From CAZGTQ01 sp964528575 (GTDB taxonomy: Bacteria > Planctomycetota > UBA1135 > GCA-002686595): 11,869 bases of DNA. The notes below the pieces were generated by a model. That model had not been told where the DNA came from. It did no database searches and was given only the letters and a program-made list of their open reading frames with translations. The position numbers and the translations under genes are program-made. Of this stretch, positions 1 through 6,823 are shown one piece after another; position 1 is the first letter of the stretch; the number at the start of each line of letters is the position of its first letter. Where the stretch lies: positions 1-11,869 of the forward strand of contig CAZGTQ010000276.1 in assembly GCA_964528575.1 (NCBI GenBank), read 5' to 3'.

Positions 1-4
1 GGGA

Positions 5-29
5 GGTGCCAGGTGCAGCACCTGGCACC
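5..29. repeat. Perfect 12-bp inverted repeat
   Basis: The arms GGTGCCAGGTGC (5-16) and GCACCTGGCACC (18-29) are exact reverse complements around a single A. A smaller inverted repeat, TGTCG/CGACA with a five-base loop, lies next to it at 34-48. The element is non-coding, downstream of the operon, and resembles dispersed palindromes (GGTGCCAGG type) that I recall from planctomycete intergenic regions; the genome would have to be searched for other copies. Confidence 0.85.
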
Positions 30-47
30 ACCCTGTCGCTGAACGAC

Positions 48-88
48 AAAAAGGTGTTCGACGCCGTATAGGTGTGCGACACCGTATC
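48..88 (-). terminator. Possible operon terminator made of two 18-bp direct repeats
   Basis: Two adjacent 18-bp units (53-70 and 71-88) match at 15 of 18 positions, and each is itself near-palindromic (GGTGT-NCG-ACRCC). On the minus strand, which is the transcribed direction, the second hairpin is followed at once by five T residues (52-48). The element begins five bases after the stop of the last operon gene. The stems are short and one has a mismatch, so termination strength is uncertain; the longer fold between the outer GGTGT and ACACC is an alternative. Confidence 0.45.
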
Positions 89-92
89 GCTG

Positions 93-3000
93 TCACGAGA
101 CGCGGTCGACCCAGCGGCGGGCGATGCGCTCGAGGTCGGGCGGGGTGTTGCCTTCGTCGCCGAAGTAGTGCTGCTCGAGCTCCTCGATGTGGCGCTGGAG
201 CTCGTCGCGCTCGCTCGCGCCGATGCCGTTGGTCGACTCGATGTGGCGCAACAGGCCGATCACGGTGAACGGCGAGACGCGCTCCGGCAGGCGGTAGCGC
301 GCCTGCGGCACGAGCACCGTGTCGCGCCGGCGCAGGAACCAGAACGCGCCGCCGCCGATGAGCGCCAGCGCGAGCGCGCCGCCGAGCCACGCGAGCGCCG
401 CGCCCGCGCCGCGCTCGCCGTAACGCTTCTCGAGCGCGATCGCGCGCTCGACGCTCTCGAGGTCGGCGTCGACGTAGCGCTGGTAGAGCACCTCCGCGTC
501 CGCGACGCGCGGCTCGGCGAACTCGAACGACTCGGGGAGCTCCTCGAGGTCCTCCTTCGCGCGCATCGAGACCATCCACGTGCGCTCGCTCACGACCGCG
601 GTTTCGTCGCTCTCCTCGTCGAACTTCGTCACCGAGACGCCCTGGTCGTCGGTCGTGACGACGTCGAAGTGCGCCGGAGCGAGCTCGACGACCTCGTCGA
701 GCGACGGGACGAGCCCCAGCGCCTTCGCCTTGATCTCGAGCAGGAGCTTGCCGTCGCCCGCCTGGCGCTCGTCGAGCGTCTGCGTGATCTCGAGATCGGC
801 GAACGGGCGAACGTCGTCGGACGGGACCGTCGCGTCGACGACGAGCGGCGACGACTCGACCGGCAGCACGACGTAGCCGGTCGTGTCGAGGAAATCGAGG
901 TCGAGACGCAGCGGCGGGACACGGTCGACCTCGGGGCCGCGCGCCTGCAGGAGCAGGTACGCGTACGGCGTGACGCGCCAGCCGTACTGCTCGATCGCGC
1001 GCGAGTTCGTGTCCGGGTGGTTGAACGTGACCGAGTGGACGACGAAGTGTTCGGACAGGGCCTCGCGCGCCGCCTCCTCGAACTTGTCGCGGTAGTTCTC
1101 GGTCGGCCGGCCGTAGTTCCAGGCGAACTGCTGGTTGTTCTGGTTGATCAGGTACTTCGAGAAGCCGCCCGCCTCGCGCTCGATCTCGCGCGTGTGGCGG
1201 ATGTCGACGAACATGCCGAACGGCTCCTCGTGCCCGACCCGGGTCGCGCCGTCGACCGTCGTCTCGAGCTTGATCTCCGTGACGAGGTCGCCGTAGTACT
1301 CGAGCACCTCGCGCGCGAGGTCGGAGCGCTCGTGCTCGCCCGCGATCGCGAGGCCGGAGCGGACGTAGCGGAACTTCACCGCCGGGTTCACGTTGCTCAT
1401 CCGCGTGTAGATCGTGTTCGCGAACATGCCCGTGTGCCGCTCGGCGGCCTCGCCGGGCAGCGACCCGATCGCGTCGCGGATCACGTCGAGCTGCGCCGTC
1501 ACGACCTGCTTGCGCTCGTCGATGGCGTCGAGGTCGCACGCGCCGAGCGCGGCGTAGAACCACGTCTCGTAGACCTGCGTCGTCTCGTCCTCGAGGTCGA
1601 GCTCGGGCACCGCCTGCGCGTACAGGTCGGCCGCGACGGCGAAATCGGCGAACGCCTCCTCGCGCCGGCTCGCGAACTCCGTCGTCTTCTCGATCTCCTG
1701 GCGGTAGTTGTTCTCGTCGTGCGCGACCGACGCGCGCGCGAGCACGAGCGACCACTCGTCGGGATGGTCGAGGAGCGCGCGGTCGACGACCGTCCGCGCC
1801 ACCTCGTAGCCGCGCACGATCTCCGCCTGGATGTCCTTCTGGCGACGTTTCGTGTTGCTCTGCTTCTGCGTGTTCGGCTCGCGCCACACGCCGACCAGGT
1901 TCGAGCGCATGCGCTGGACGAGCGCGGCGAGCGTGCGCGGCTCGAGGTCGTCGAGCTGGCCGAACACGCGCTCGATCGTGTCGATGCGGTAGACCTCGGC
2001 GGTGCTGTGCGCCGCGGTGAACGCGTTCGCGACCAGATCGTCGTCGATCTCGATCGGCAGCTCGCGCAGCCGCGCGACCCACTCGGAGAGCTCGGCGAGG
2101 TTGCGCTCCTGCTTCGAGCGGGTGAGCGGAATCGCGTTCTTCCGCTCCTCGAAGCCGTACATGAACATGTACGAGCTCGTATTGCTGTTCGCCGCGTTCG
2201 GGTCGTGGTTGCGCGTCCACACGCGCAGGAACTCGGCGACGAGCTCCTCCCCGCGCTCGGGGTGCGACGCCGCGATGCGCTCGATGTACGGGAACGCCTC
2301 GCTCTCCTCGTTCACCTTGAGCAGGAGCTGCGCGACGACCATCGCGAACTTCGGCTGCAGCGCCGCGTCGACCCGCTCGAGCCAGCGGTCGGACGGACGG
2401 ATGTCGAGCAGCTCGTCCGTCTTCAGCGGCGCCGGCATGTTGTTGTTCGTCGACGACCGGCTCGAATAGTAGAAGAAATTACCGTAGAAGTCGCGCTGGA
2501 GCTGCGGCCCGCGCGCCGTCGACTGGTCCCACTGGTACGAGTACAGCGCCTCGCGCAGCCAGTTCGTGGCGAGCAGGTTCAGCGTCGCGCTCCAGTCCGC
2601 CGCGCGCTCGGGCGCCGCCGCGAGCACGGCTTCGGCGGCAGTGGTCTGCAGCTCGAGCCCGTTCAGCCGCCGCTCGGCGTCCTGGGCGTGCTCGACCTGG
2701 CCCTTCGACGCGCCCGCGCCGATCACGGCGAGGATCTGCATGCCGCGCTCGGGCCGCTCGGTGAAGCTCGCGTCGAGCCAGCTCTGGCCGAGCTCGTCGC
2801 GGATGCGCGGCGCGAGCATGACCGCGCGCGCGAGCGCTTCCTTCTCGACGTCGCCCTCGACGTCGCCTGTCGCGAGCACCGCCTGCGTCACGTCCCACGC
2901 TTGCTCGAGGTGGCGCACGTCGTTCTCGTCCGCGTGCAGCGCGACGAAATGGCGCGCGAGCAGGTTGAGCGCGGCGCGGTCGTTCGCGCTCTTCGCCTCG

Positions 3001-4013
3001 TCGGGCGCCGGCAGGAACTCGCCGGCCTCGAGCGGGAGGACCGCGCCGAACAGGATCTGCGCGACCTCGGAACGCTCGATCGCGAGCGACCCGTCGTCGA
3101 GCGCGTGGCGGAAGCGCTCGACGCACTGCTCGACGAGGCTGCCGCCGTCGACGGACTGGCGCAGGAGCTGGCCGAGCTTCGCGAGCGTCTCGACGGAGAG
3201 CTCGTACGACGCGGCGCCGGCGAGCCCGGTGATGTCGCCCGGCCCGTAGTAGTTCGTCTCCGCCCAGTTCGCGAAGCGCGACGGCGGCTTGGGCGGACCC
3301 GCGATCAGCGACGTGACGAGCTGCTCGTAGCCCGCCTTCGCCTCGGCCTCGGTCAGCCCCGCGAGGTACGCGCGCACGCCGGCCCAGTCGCCGAGCGTGA
3401 CCATGCGCGTGAAGCGCGTGAGCTCGGCCTCGAGCGCCGCGGCCTCGGCCTGCGCCTTCACGGCGGCGGCCGCGGCGGCGGCCGCGGCCGCCTCGGCCTG
3501 GGCGGCCGCTTGCTCGGCTTCGGCGGCCGCGGCGACCTCCGCGGCCGAGCGCTCGGCGGCGCGCGCGGCCTCCTCGGCGTCGACGACCGCGCCGACCACG
3601 CCGTCCGAAGCAGCGGGAGCGGCGGGAGCCTGCGCCGCCGCGCTCTCGTCCGTCGCGGGCGCCTCGGCCGCGCCGGCGGGCGCCTGCGGCGCGTCCGCCG
3701 GCTCCGCGTCCGCCAGCTCCGCGTCCGCCAGCTCCGCGTCCGTCGGCTCCGGCGGCGTCGACCACGCCGCGAGGATCGACGACGGACGCCGGTCGAACAC
3801 GAGCGTCTTCAAGCGCTGCTGGCGCGGCGTCTCGGGAGCGGGCGCCGCGTCGGCCGCGCCCGCGCTCGCGCTCGTCGAGCCCGACGACCGGACCGCGGCG
3901 CCGTCGAAGATGACCCGCCCGCCCTCGATCTGGATGAGCTGCTCGAACGGGTTCTGCGCCGCGGCGCTCGTCGCGAGGACGAGGCCGGCCGCCATGGCCA
4001 GAGCGATCTTCAT
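93..4013 (-). CDS. Large exported, C-terminally membrane-anchored protein of unknown family (BatD position)
   Basis: I do not recognise a named domain in this 1306-residue protein. It has a signal peptide (1 to ~19, cleavage near AAAQ) and a Pro/Ala/Glu low-complexity segment (~84-140) with three DAE(L/P)A repeats. An Ala/Glu-rich stretch likely to be a coiled coil follows (~142-198), including a run of ten alanines at 175-184. The long helical region (~200-990) has TPR- or solenoid-like features and an Asn/Ser/Tyr patch (~510-525). A more beta-rich region (~1010-1170) precedes a membrane helix (~1203-1226) that ends in FLRRRD, and the ~80-residue cytoplasmic tail is charged and helical. A periplasmic bulk, one C-terminal helix and a cytoplasmic tail resemble BatD in topology, but the protein is about twice as long as usual and mostly helical. 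It is the last gene of the operon and probably a scaffold for the VWA proteins. Confidence 0.92.
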   Translation of the reverse strand: MKIALAMAAGLVLATSAAAQNPFEQLIQIEGGRVIFDGAAVRSSGSTSASAGAADAAPAPETPRQQRLKTLVFDRRPSSILAAWSTPPEPTDAELADAELADAEPADAPQAPAGAAEAPATDESAAAQAPAAPAASDGVVGAVVDAEEAARAAERSAAEVAAAAEAEQAAAQAEAAAAAAAAAAVKAQAEAAALEAELTRFTRMVTLGDWAGVRAYLAGLTEAEAKAGYEQLVTSLIAGPPKPPSRFANWAETNYYGPGDITGLAGAASYELSVETLAKLGQLLRQSVDGGSLVEQCVERFRHALDDGSLAIERSEVAQILFGAVLPLEAGEFLPAPDEAKSANDRAALNLLARHFVALHADENDVRHLEQAWDVTQAVLATGDVEGDVEKEALARAVMLAPRIRDELGQSWLDASFTERPERGMQILAVIGAGASKGQVEHAQDAERRLNGLELQTTAAEAVLAAAPERAADWSATLNLLATNWLREALYSYQWDQSTARGPQLQRDFYGNFFYYSSRSSTNNNMPAPLKTDELLDIRPSDRWLERVDAALQPKFAMVVAQLLLKVNEESEAFPYIERIAASHPERGEELVAEFLRVWTRNHDPNAANSNTSSYMFMYGFEERKNAIPLTRSKQERNLAELSEWVARLRELPIEIDDDLVANAFTAAHSTAEVYRIDTIERVFGQLDDLEPRTLAALVQRMRSNLVGVWREPNTQKQSNTKRRQKDIQAEIVRGYEVARTVVDRALLDHPDEWSLVLARASVAHDENNYRQEIEKTTEFASRREEAFADFAVAADLYAQAVPELDLEDETTQVYETWFYAALGACDLDAIDERKQVVTAQLDVIRDAIGSLPGEAAERHTGMFANTIYTRMSNVNPAVKFRYVRSGLAIAGEHERSDLAREVLEYYGDLVTEIKLETTVDGATRVGHEEPFGMFVDIRHTREIEREAGGFSKYLINQNNQQFAWNYGRPTENYRDKFEEAAREALSEHFVVHSVTFNHPDTNSRAIEQYGWRVTPYAYLLLQARGPEVDRVPPLRLDLDFLDTTGYVVLPVESSPLVVDATVPSDDVRPFADLEITQTLDERQAGDGKLLLEIKAKALGLVPSLDEVVELAPAHFDVVTTDDQGVSVTKFDEESDETAVVSERTWMVSMRAKEDLEELPESFEFAEPRVADAEVLYQRYVDADLESVERAIALEKRYGERGAGAALAWLGGALALALIGGGAFWFLRRRDTVLVPQARYRLPERVSPFTVIGLLRHIESTNGIGASERDELQRHIEELEQHYFGDEGNTPPDLERIARRWVDRVS
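3700..3750. repeat. 15-bp tandem repeat inside the large gene
   Basis: Three consecutive units of about 15 bases (3700-3714, 3715-3729, 3730-3744) with core CTCCGCGTCCG, plus a partial fourth, encode the DAELA-DAELA-DAEPA segment at residues 92-106. The length is a multiple of three, so copy-number change would keep the frame. Confidence 0.85.
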
Positions 4014-4020
4014 GCTTGGA

Positions 4021-4024
4021 CCTT
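4021..4024 (-). promoter_or_regulatory. Ribosome binding site of the 1306-residue protein gene
   Basis: AAGG on the minus strand lies seven bases before the ATG at 4011-4013, in the 13-base gap after the extended stop of the preceding gene. It supports this start, which also gives a clean signal peptide. Confidence 0.5.
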
Positions 4025-4026
4025 CG

Positions 4027-4785
4027 TCAGGAGCCCGACTGGTCGGGCGGCGGTCCCATGCCCGCGCCGCGCGCGTCCTCGGGCTGCTGCCCGTTGTTCG
4101 AGTTGCCCTTGCCCTTCGAGCCGCGACCGCGGCCCGACCCGCAACCCCGTCACTGACCCGGGAGCGGCAGCCCCTGCAGCTCCGTCAGGTCCATGCGCGC
4201 GAGCCGGATCGCCGACTCGAGGTCCTCCTGGCCGCGCTCGACCGCGTCGCCGTCGCCGCGCTCTGCCGCTTCTTCGGCGAGCAGCTTGTAGAGCTGGCGC
4301 GCGGACTCGATCCGCGGCTCCCACTCGTCGCGGCCGAGGCCCTCGAGGCGCATCAGCCACGTCATGTAGTACTCCGAGCTCGCGAGCGCGCGCCGCGCCT
4401 CGCGCAGCGTCGTCGGATCCGCGCCGGGATCGCTCGCGACTTCCTCGACGAGGTCGGTGAGGTCCGCGTTCGCCTCGGGCAGCTCCGTGACGAGCATGCG
4501 GCACTTCGCGCGCTCGAGCCGCACGCCGCGGCGCGTCGTCACGAGCTCCTCGGGCAGCAGCGCGAGCGCCTCCTCGTACGCCGCCTCGGCCTCGGCCCAC
4601 GCGCCGGTGGCCGCGAGCTCGCCCTCGCTCGCAGTCAGCGCCTCGGCGCGCGCGACGTGCTCCTCGGCCTCGGCGATGAGCACGGCGGCGGCGTCGAGCC
4701 GCAGCGCGTCCTGGCCGGGACCCAGGTGGTAGGCCGCCGCGCCGACAGGCATCAGCAGCCACAGGATCAAGAGCAACTTCCTCAT
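4027..4785 (-). CDS. Exported TPR-like protein in BatC position; candidate selenoprotein with in-frame UGA
   Basis: A conventional reading ends at the UGA 4150-4152 and gives 211 residues: a signal peptide (1-18, MRKLLLILWLLMPVGAAA), a TPR-like helical hairpin (~36-80) and more helices to ~205. The same frame continues after the UGA for 40 codons to a TGA at 4027-4029. These codons have the high third-position GC of real genes here and encode a Gly/Arg/Lys/Asn/Gln-rich tail ending in MGPPPDQSGS, the low-complexity type often seen on BatC proteins. Read as selenocysteine, residue 212 gives U-R-G-C, a UxxC redox motif. A SECIS-like hairpin follows. With the extension the gap to the next gene is 13 bases, in line with this tight operon; without it, 136. 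Other genes use TGA as stop, so a general Trp reassignment is unlikely. A recent nonsense mutation or sequencing error remains possible. I am sure of the gene, and moderately sure of the extension. Confidence 0.7.
4116..4137 (-). promoter_or_regulatory. SECIS-like hairpin downstream of the in-frame UGA
   Basis: On the minus strand, bases 4137-4129 pair with 4124-4116 to form a nine-base-pair stem (one G-U wobble) closed by the tetraloop GGUC (4128-4125). The first loop G is separated from the UGA by 21 bases. Bacterial SECIS elements lie just 3' of the UGA within the coding region and need a stem with a G in the first loop positions roughly 16-37 bases away; E. coli fdhF has GGUCU in its loop. 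The fit is good, but GC hairpins are common in a genome this rich in GC. Confidence 0.5.
4150..4152 (-). other. In-frame UGA codon, candidate selenocysteine 212
   Basis: This TGA interrupts an otherwise continuous frame. It follows the codons for LPLPGQ and precedes RGCGSGRGRG. A single change (TGA versus TGC or TGT) would make it a cysteine in a CxxC motif, the usual relation between selenoproteins and their cysteine homologues. Confidence 0.6.
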
Positions 4786-4808
4786 GTCCGTATCCTCATG
4801 TCCGTATC
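4781..4808. repeat. Perfect 14-bp tandem duplication containing a ribosome binding site and start codon
   Basis: CTCATGTCCGTATC occurs twice (4781-4794 and 4795-4808). On the minus strand this places two GAGGA ribosome binding sites (4807-4811 and 4793-4797), each seven bases before an ATG. The first ATG overlaps the BatB stop as ATGA but opens only a 5-codon frame (MRIRT). The second ATG, 14 bases later and so in another frame, starts the TPR-like gene. Without the duplication the two genes would overlap directly as ATGA. Confidence 0.95.
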
Positions 4809-5872
4809 CTCCTCTCGGCGCCGGACGACGCCGCAGATTCGATTGTAGGCACCAGGCTCCGAACGCGGGGGGCGCGCTCCGGCGGACGGCCGGGGCGCCA
4901 GCGCGTGCCGGCGACGTGGAGGAGCACCGGGAGCAGCGCGAAGAGCGCCGCGCCCAGTCCGATGCAGATCAGCGCGTACTCGCGGCGCGAGAGACGCTCG
5001 AGGCCGCGCCCGCCCGTGCCGGCGGTCAGGTCGCCGAGCAGCGACGACGCCAGATGCTTCTCGTTGCCGTTGTGGAACGTGCCGCCCAGGCGCGTCGCGA
5101 TCTGGCGCAGCGTCGACACGTCCTGGCGCGACTGGCGGCCGTCGATGAACTTGCCGCGGAGCGGGTCGCCGACGCCGACGACGAGCACGTTCGCGACCGA
5201 CGCCGGCATGCGCGGCATCCCCTCCGCCGGCACGGTGTCGCCGTCGCTGACGAGGATCAGCGTCGCGCTGCCGGGGTTCCACGGCTTGGCGATCTCCGCC
5301 GCCTTCTCCAGGCCGTCGAAGAGCCGCGTCTCGCCCGACCGGAACGCGTAGTGCATCGGCAGGTCGCCGAGGATGTTGCGCACGACCTCGACGTCGCTCG
5401 TGTCCTCGACGACCGGCTTCGCGCCGTTGTAGACCGCGACGACGGTGATGCGGTACTGCTCGAGCGGCACGCGCTCGAAGAACGAGTCCATCACGTCGCG
5501 CGCACGCTGCATGCGGCTCTGGATCCCGCTCGGGCCCGCATCGACCAGGCGCATGCTCGGGCTGACGTCGAGCACGAGCAGCACGTGCCGCGGATCGCCC
5601 ACGCGGCGCAACGCGTCGTCGTCGGCGCTGTGCTTGCGCGGCTCGAGCACGAGCAGGGTCACGAGCCCCCACGCGAGCGCGCCGGCCGCGAGCGCGCGCA
5701 GGGCGGGTGCCGCGCGCGCCCACGGCGCGGGACGGCGGTTCGGGCCGAACGCGAGCGCCGCGACGCGGCGCACGCGCAGCCCGTGCAGGAGCTCGGCGAG
5801 CAGCACGACGAGGAACGCGCCGGCGGCGACGGCCGCGGCGAGGACGTCGGCGTTCCACGGTGTGCTCAGCAT
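4796..5872 (-). CDS. BatB-like VWA-domain membrane protein
   Basis: This 358-residue protein begins with two membrane helices (~8-30 and ~55-76), continues with a VWA domain (~95-285) and ends with a third helix (~299-321) and a basic, Pro-rich cytoplasmic tail. The MIDAS motif DVSPS (102-106), the conserved threonine T182 in GETRLFDG, and D210 in VSDGD are all present, so metal binding is expected. A basic Arg-rich loop between the first two helices follows the family pattern (BatA/BatB core with an N-terminal helical hairpin). It is the second VWA gene of the operon, in the order usual for Bat operons. The ATG at 5870-5872 is the only usable start. It lies one 17-bp repeat unit further from the BatA stop than an ancestral overlap would place it. 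The stop codon lies inside a second tandem duplication. Confidence 0.94.
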   Translation of the reverse strand: MLSTPWNADVLAAAVAAGAFLVVLLAELLHGLRVRRVAALAFGPNRRPAPWARAAPALRALAAGALAWGLVTLLVLEPRKHSADDDALRRVGDPRHVLLVLDVSPSMRLVDAGPSGIQSRMQRARDVMDSFFERVPLEQYRITVVAVYNGAKPVVEDTSDVEVVRNILGDLPMHYAFRSGETRLFDGLEKAAEIAKPWNPGSATLILVSDGDTVPAEGMPRMPASVANVLVVGVGDPLRGKFIDGRQSRQDVSTLRQIATRLGGTFHNGNEKHLASSLLGDLTAGTGGRGLERLSRREYALICIGLGAALFALLPVLLHVAGTRWRPGRPPERAPRVRSLVPTIESAASSGAERRIRT

Positions 5873-5903
5873 GCGCCGCTCACCATCATGCGCCGCTCAC
5901 CAT
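5870..5903. repeat. Perfect 17-bp tandem duplication at the BatA/BatB junction
   Basis: CATGCGCCGCTCACCAT occurs twice in direct succession (5870-5886 and 5887-5903). Read on the minus strand, each copy contains a TGA and ends in ATG. The upstream copy holds the stop codon of the BatA-like gene, and the downstream copy provides the start codon of the BatB-like gene. The duplicated ATGs at 5884-5889 and 5901-5903 open only very short frames (5 to 7 codons). Confidence 0.95.
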
Positions 5904-6823
5904 GGCGTGTACCTCAGCCCGAAGCCCGCGAGGACGGCGAGTCCGAGCACCGCGAGCGCGGCCTCGCACCACGGTCCGTAGTCGTCGACCGCCTCGGCGC
6001 GCGCCTTCTCGAGCCGCGTCTCCTGCATCGCGTCGATCGCCTGGAAGACGCGCTTCAGCGCGTCCGGATCGCCGGGGTTGAACACCTCGCCGCCCGTCAT
6101 GCTCGTGATGTTGACGATCGGCTCGGGCGCCGTGCTCTCGGCGATGTGCACCGCATAGACGACGATGCCGTCGGCGGCGAGCATCCGCGCGACCTCCTCG
6201 TCGCGGTCGCCGCCGAGATCGGCGCTGTAGCCGTCCGACACGAGGATGATCATGCGATCGCCCTCCTCGCGACTCGTCAGCACCCGCCTGCACGCGAGCA
6301 GCGCCTTGCCGATCTCCGTCCCGTTGAACCACGACGGGAGCTGTCCCGGCTTCATGAACGGCGGCGCGCAGCGGAACGCCGACACGTCCGTCGTCAGCGG
6401 CACCCAGTGCAGGACGGCGTTGCCGAAGAACGTCAGCCCGAACGCGTCGCCCGAGCGGTAGTCGAGGAACTCGTTGATCGCCGCCATCGACGCGTCGTAG
6501 CGATCGCCATCGCCGAACGACGCGGTCATGCTCCCCGACACGTCGACGCAGAACTCGATGTTGGTCAGGACCTTCTTCGAGCGTGGCTCGTCCCAGCGCT
6601 GCGGGCCCGCGAGGATCAGGATCGCGAGCGCGAGCCCGAGCGCGGGCACCGATTCGCCGAGGCCGACGAACGCGCGGATCCAGCGGCCGCCCTTCGAGCG
6701 CGCGTGGTCGAGCGGCAGCACGACGCCGCCGCCGCGCCGCGTCCACGTCCACACCAGCAGCAGCACCGGCAGCGCGAGCAGGAGCAGCACGAACGGGTGG
6801 CGGAACGGGAAGAGCACGTCCAT
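5897..6823 (-). CDS. BatA-like VWA-domain membrane protein
   Basis: This 308-residue protein has the BatA layout: a first membrane helix (~10-27), a second (~58-73), a VWA domain (~88-265) and a last membrane helix (~286-303). The MIDAS metal site is complete, with DVSGS at 94-98, T169 in NGTE and D197 in LVSDGYS. The helix N-terminal to the VWA domain would be followed by a domain exposed on one side of the inner membrane, held at both ends. The start is the ATG at 6821-6823 (MDVLFPFRHPFVLLL). A GGGAG four bases upstream is the ribosome binding site, and the start overlaps the previous stop as TGATG; the open frame continues further upstream but only as Arg/Ala-rich antisense sequence. Members of this family bind metal and protein partners and are predicted MoxR clients. 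The gene ends at the duplicated stop/start junction with the BatB-like gene. Confidence 0.95.
   Translation of the reverse strand: MDVLFPFRHPFVLLLLALPVLLLVWTWTRRGGGVVLPLDHARSKGGRWIRAFVGLGESVPALGLALAILILAGPQRWDEPRSKKVLTNIEFCVDVSGSMTASFGDGDRYDASMAAINEFLDYRSGDAFGLTFFGNAVLHWVPLTTDVSAFRCAPPFMKPGQLPSWFNGTEIGKALLACRRVLTSREEGDRMIILVSDGYSADLGGDRDEEVARMLAADGIVVYAVHIAESTAPEPIVNITSMTGGEVFNPGDPDALKRVFQAIDAMQETRLEKARAEAVDDYGPWCEAALAVLGLAVLAGFGLRYTPW

Noticed and set aside
1..95. Readthrough of the TGA that ends the 1306-residue protein, since the frame stays open to the window edge
   Set aside because: The downstream sequence is the palindromic repeat cluster, its translation does not resemble the protein, and the normal cytoplasmic tail appears complete. 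This contrasts with the convincing tail after the UGA at 4150.
72..4460. Very long plus-strand open frame (1462 codons) and several others opposite the operon (for example 4784-7267, 9898-11523)
   Set aside because: They are antisense to genes with clear motifs, are dominated by Arg, Ala, Leu and Val in the pattern expected from the complement of GC-rich codons, and show no domains, signal peptides or ribosome binding sites.
4010..4762. Alternative minus-strand frame covering the TPR gene and the gap after it
   Set aside because: It is Arg/Ala-rich with no signal peptide or start signal, whereas the frame from 4785 has a signal peptide, a ribosome binding site and a helical repeat protein.
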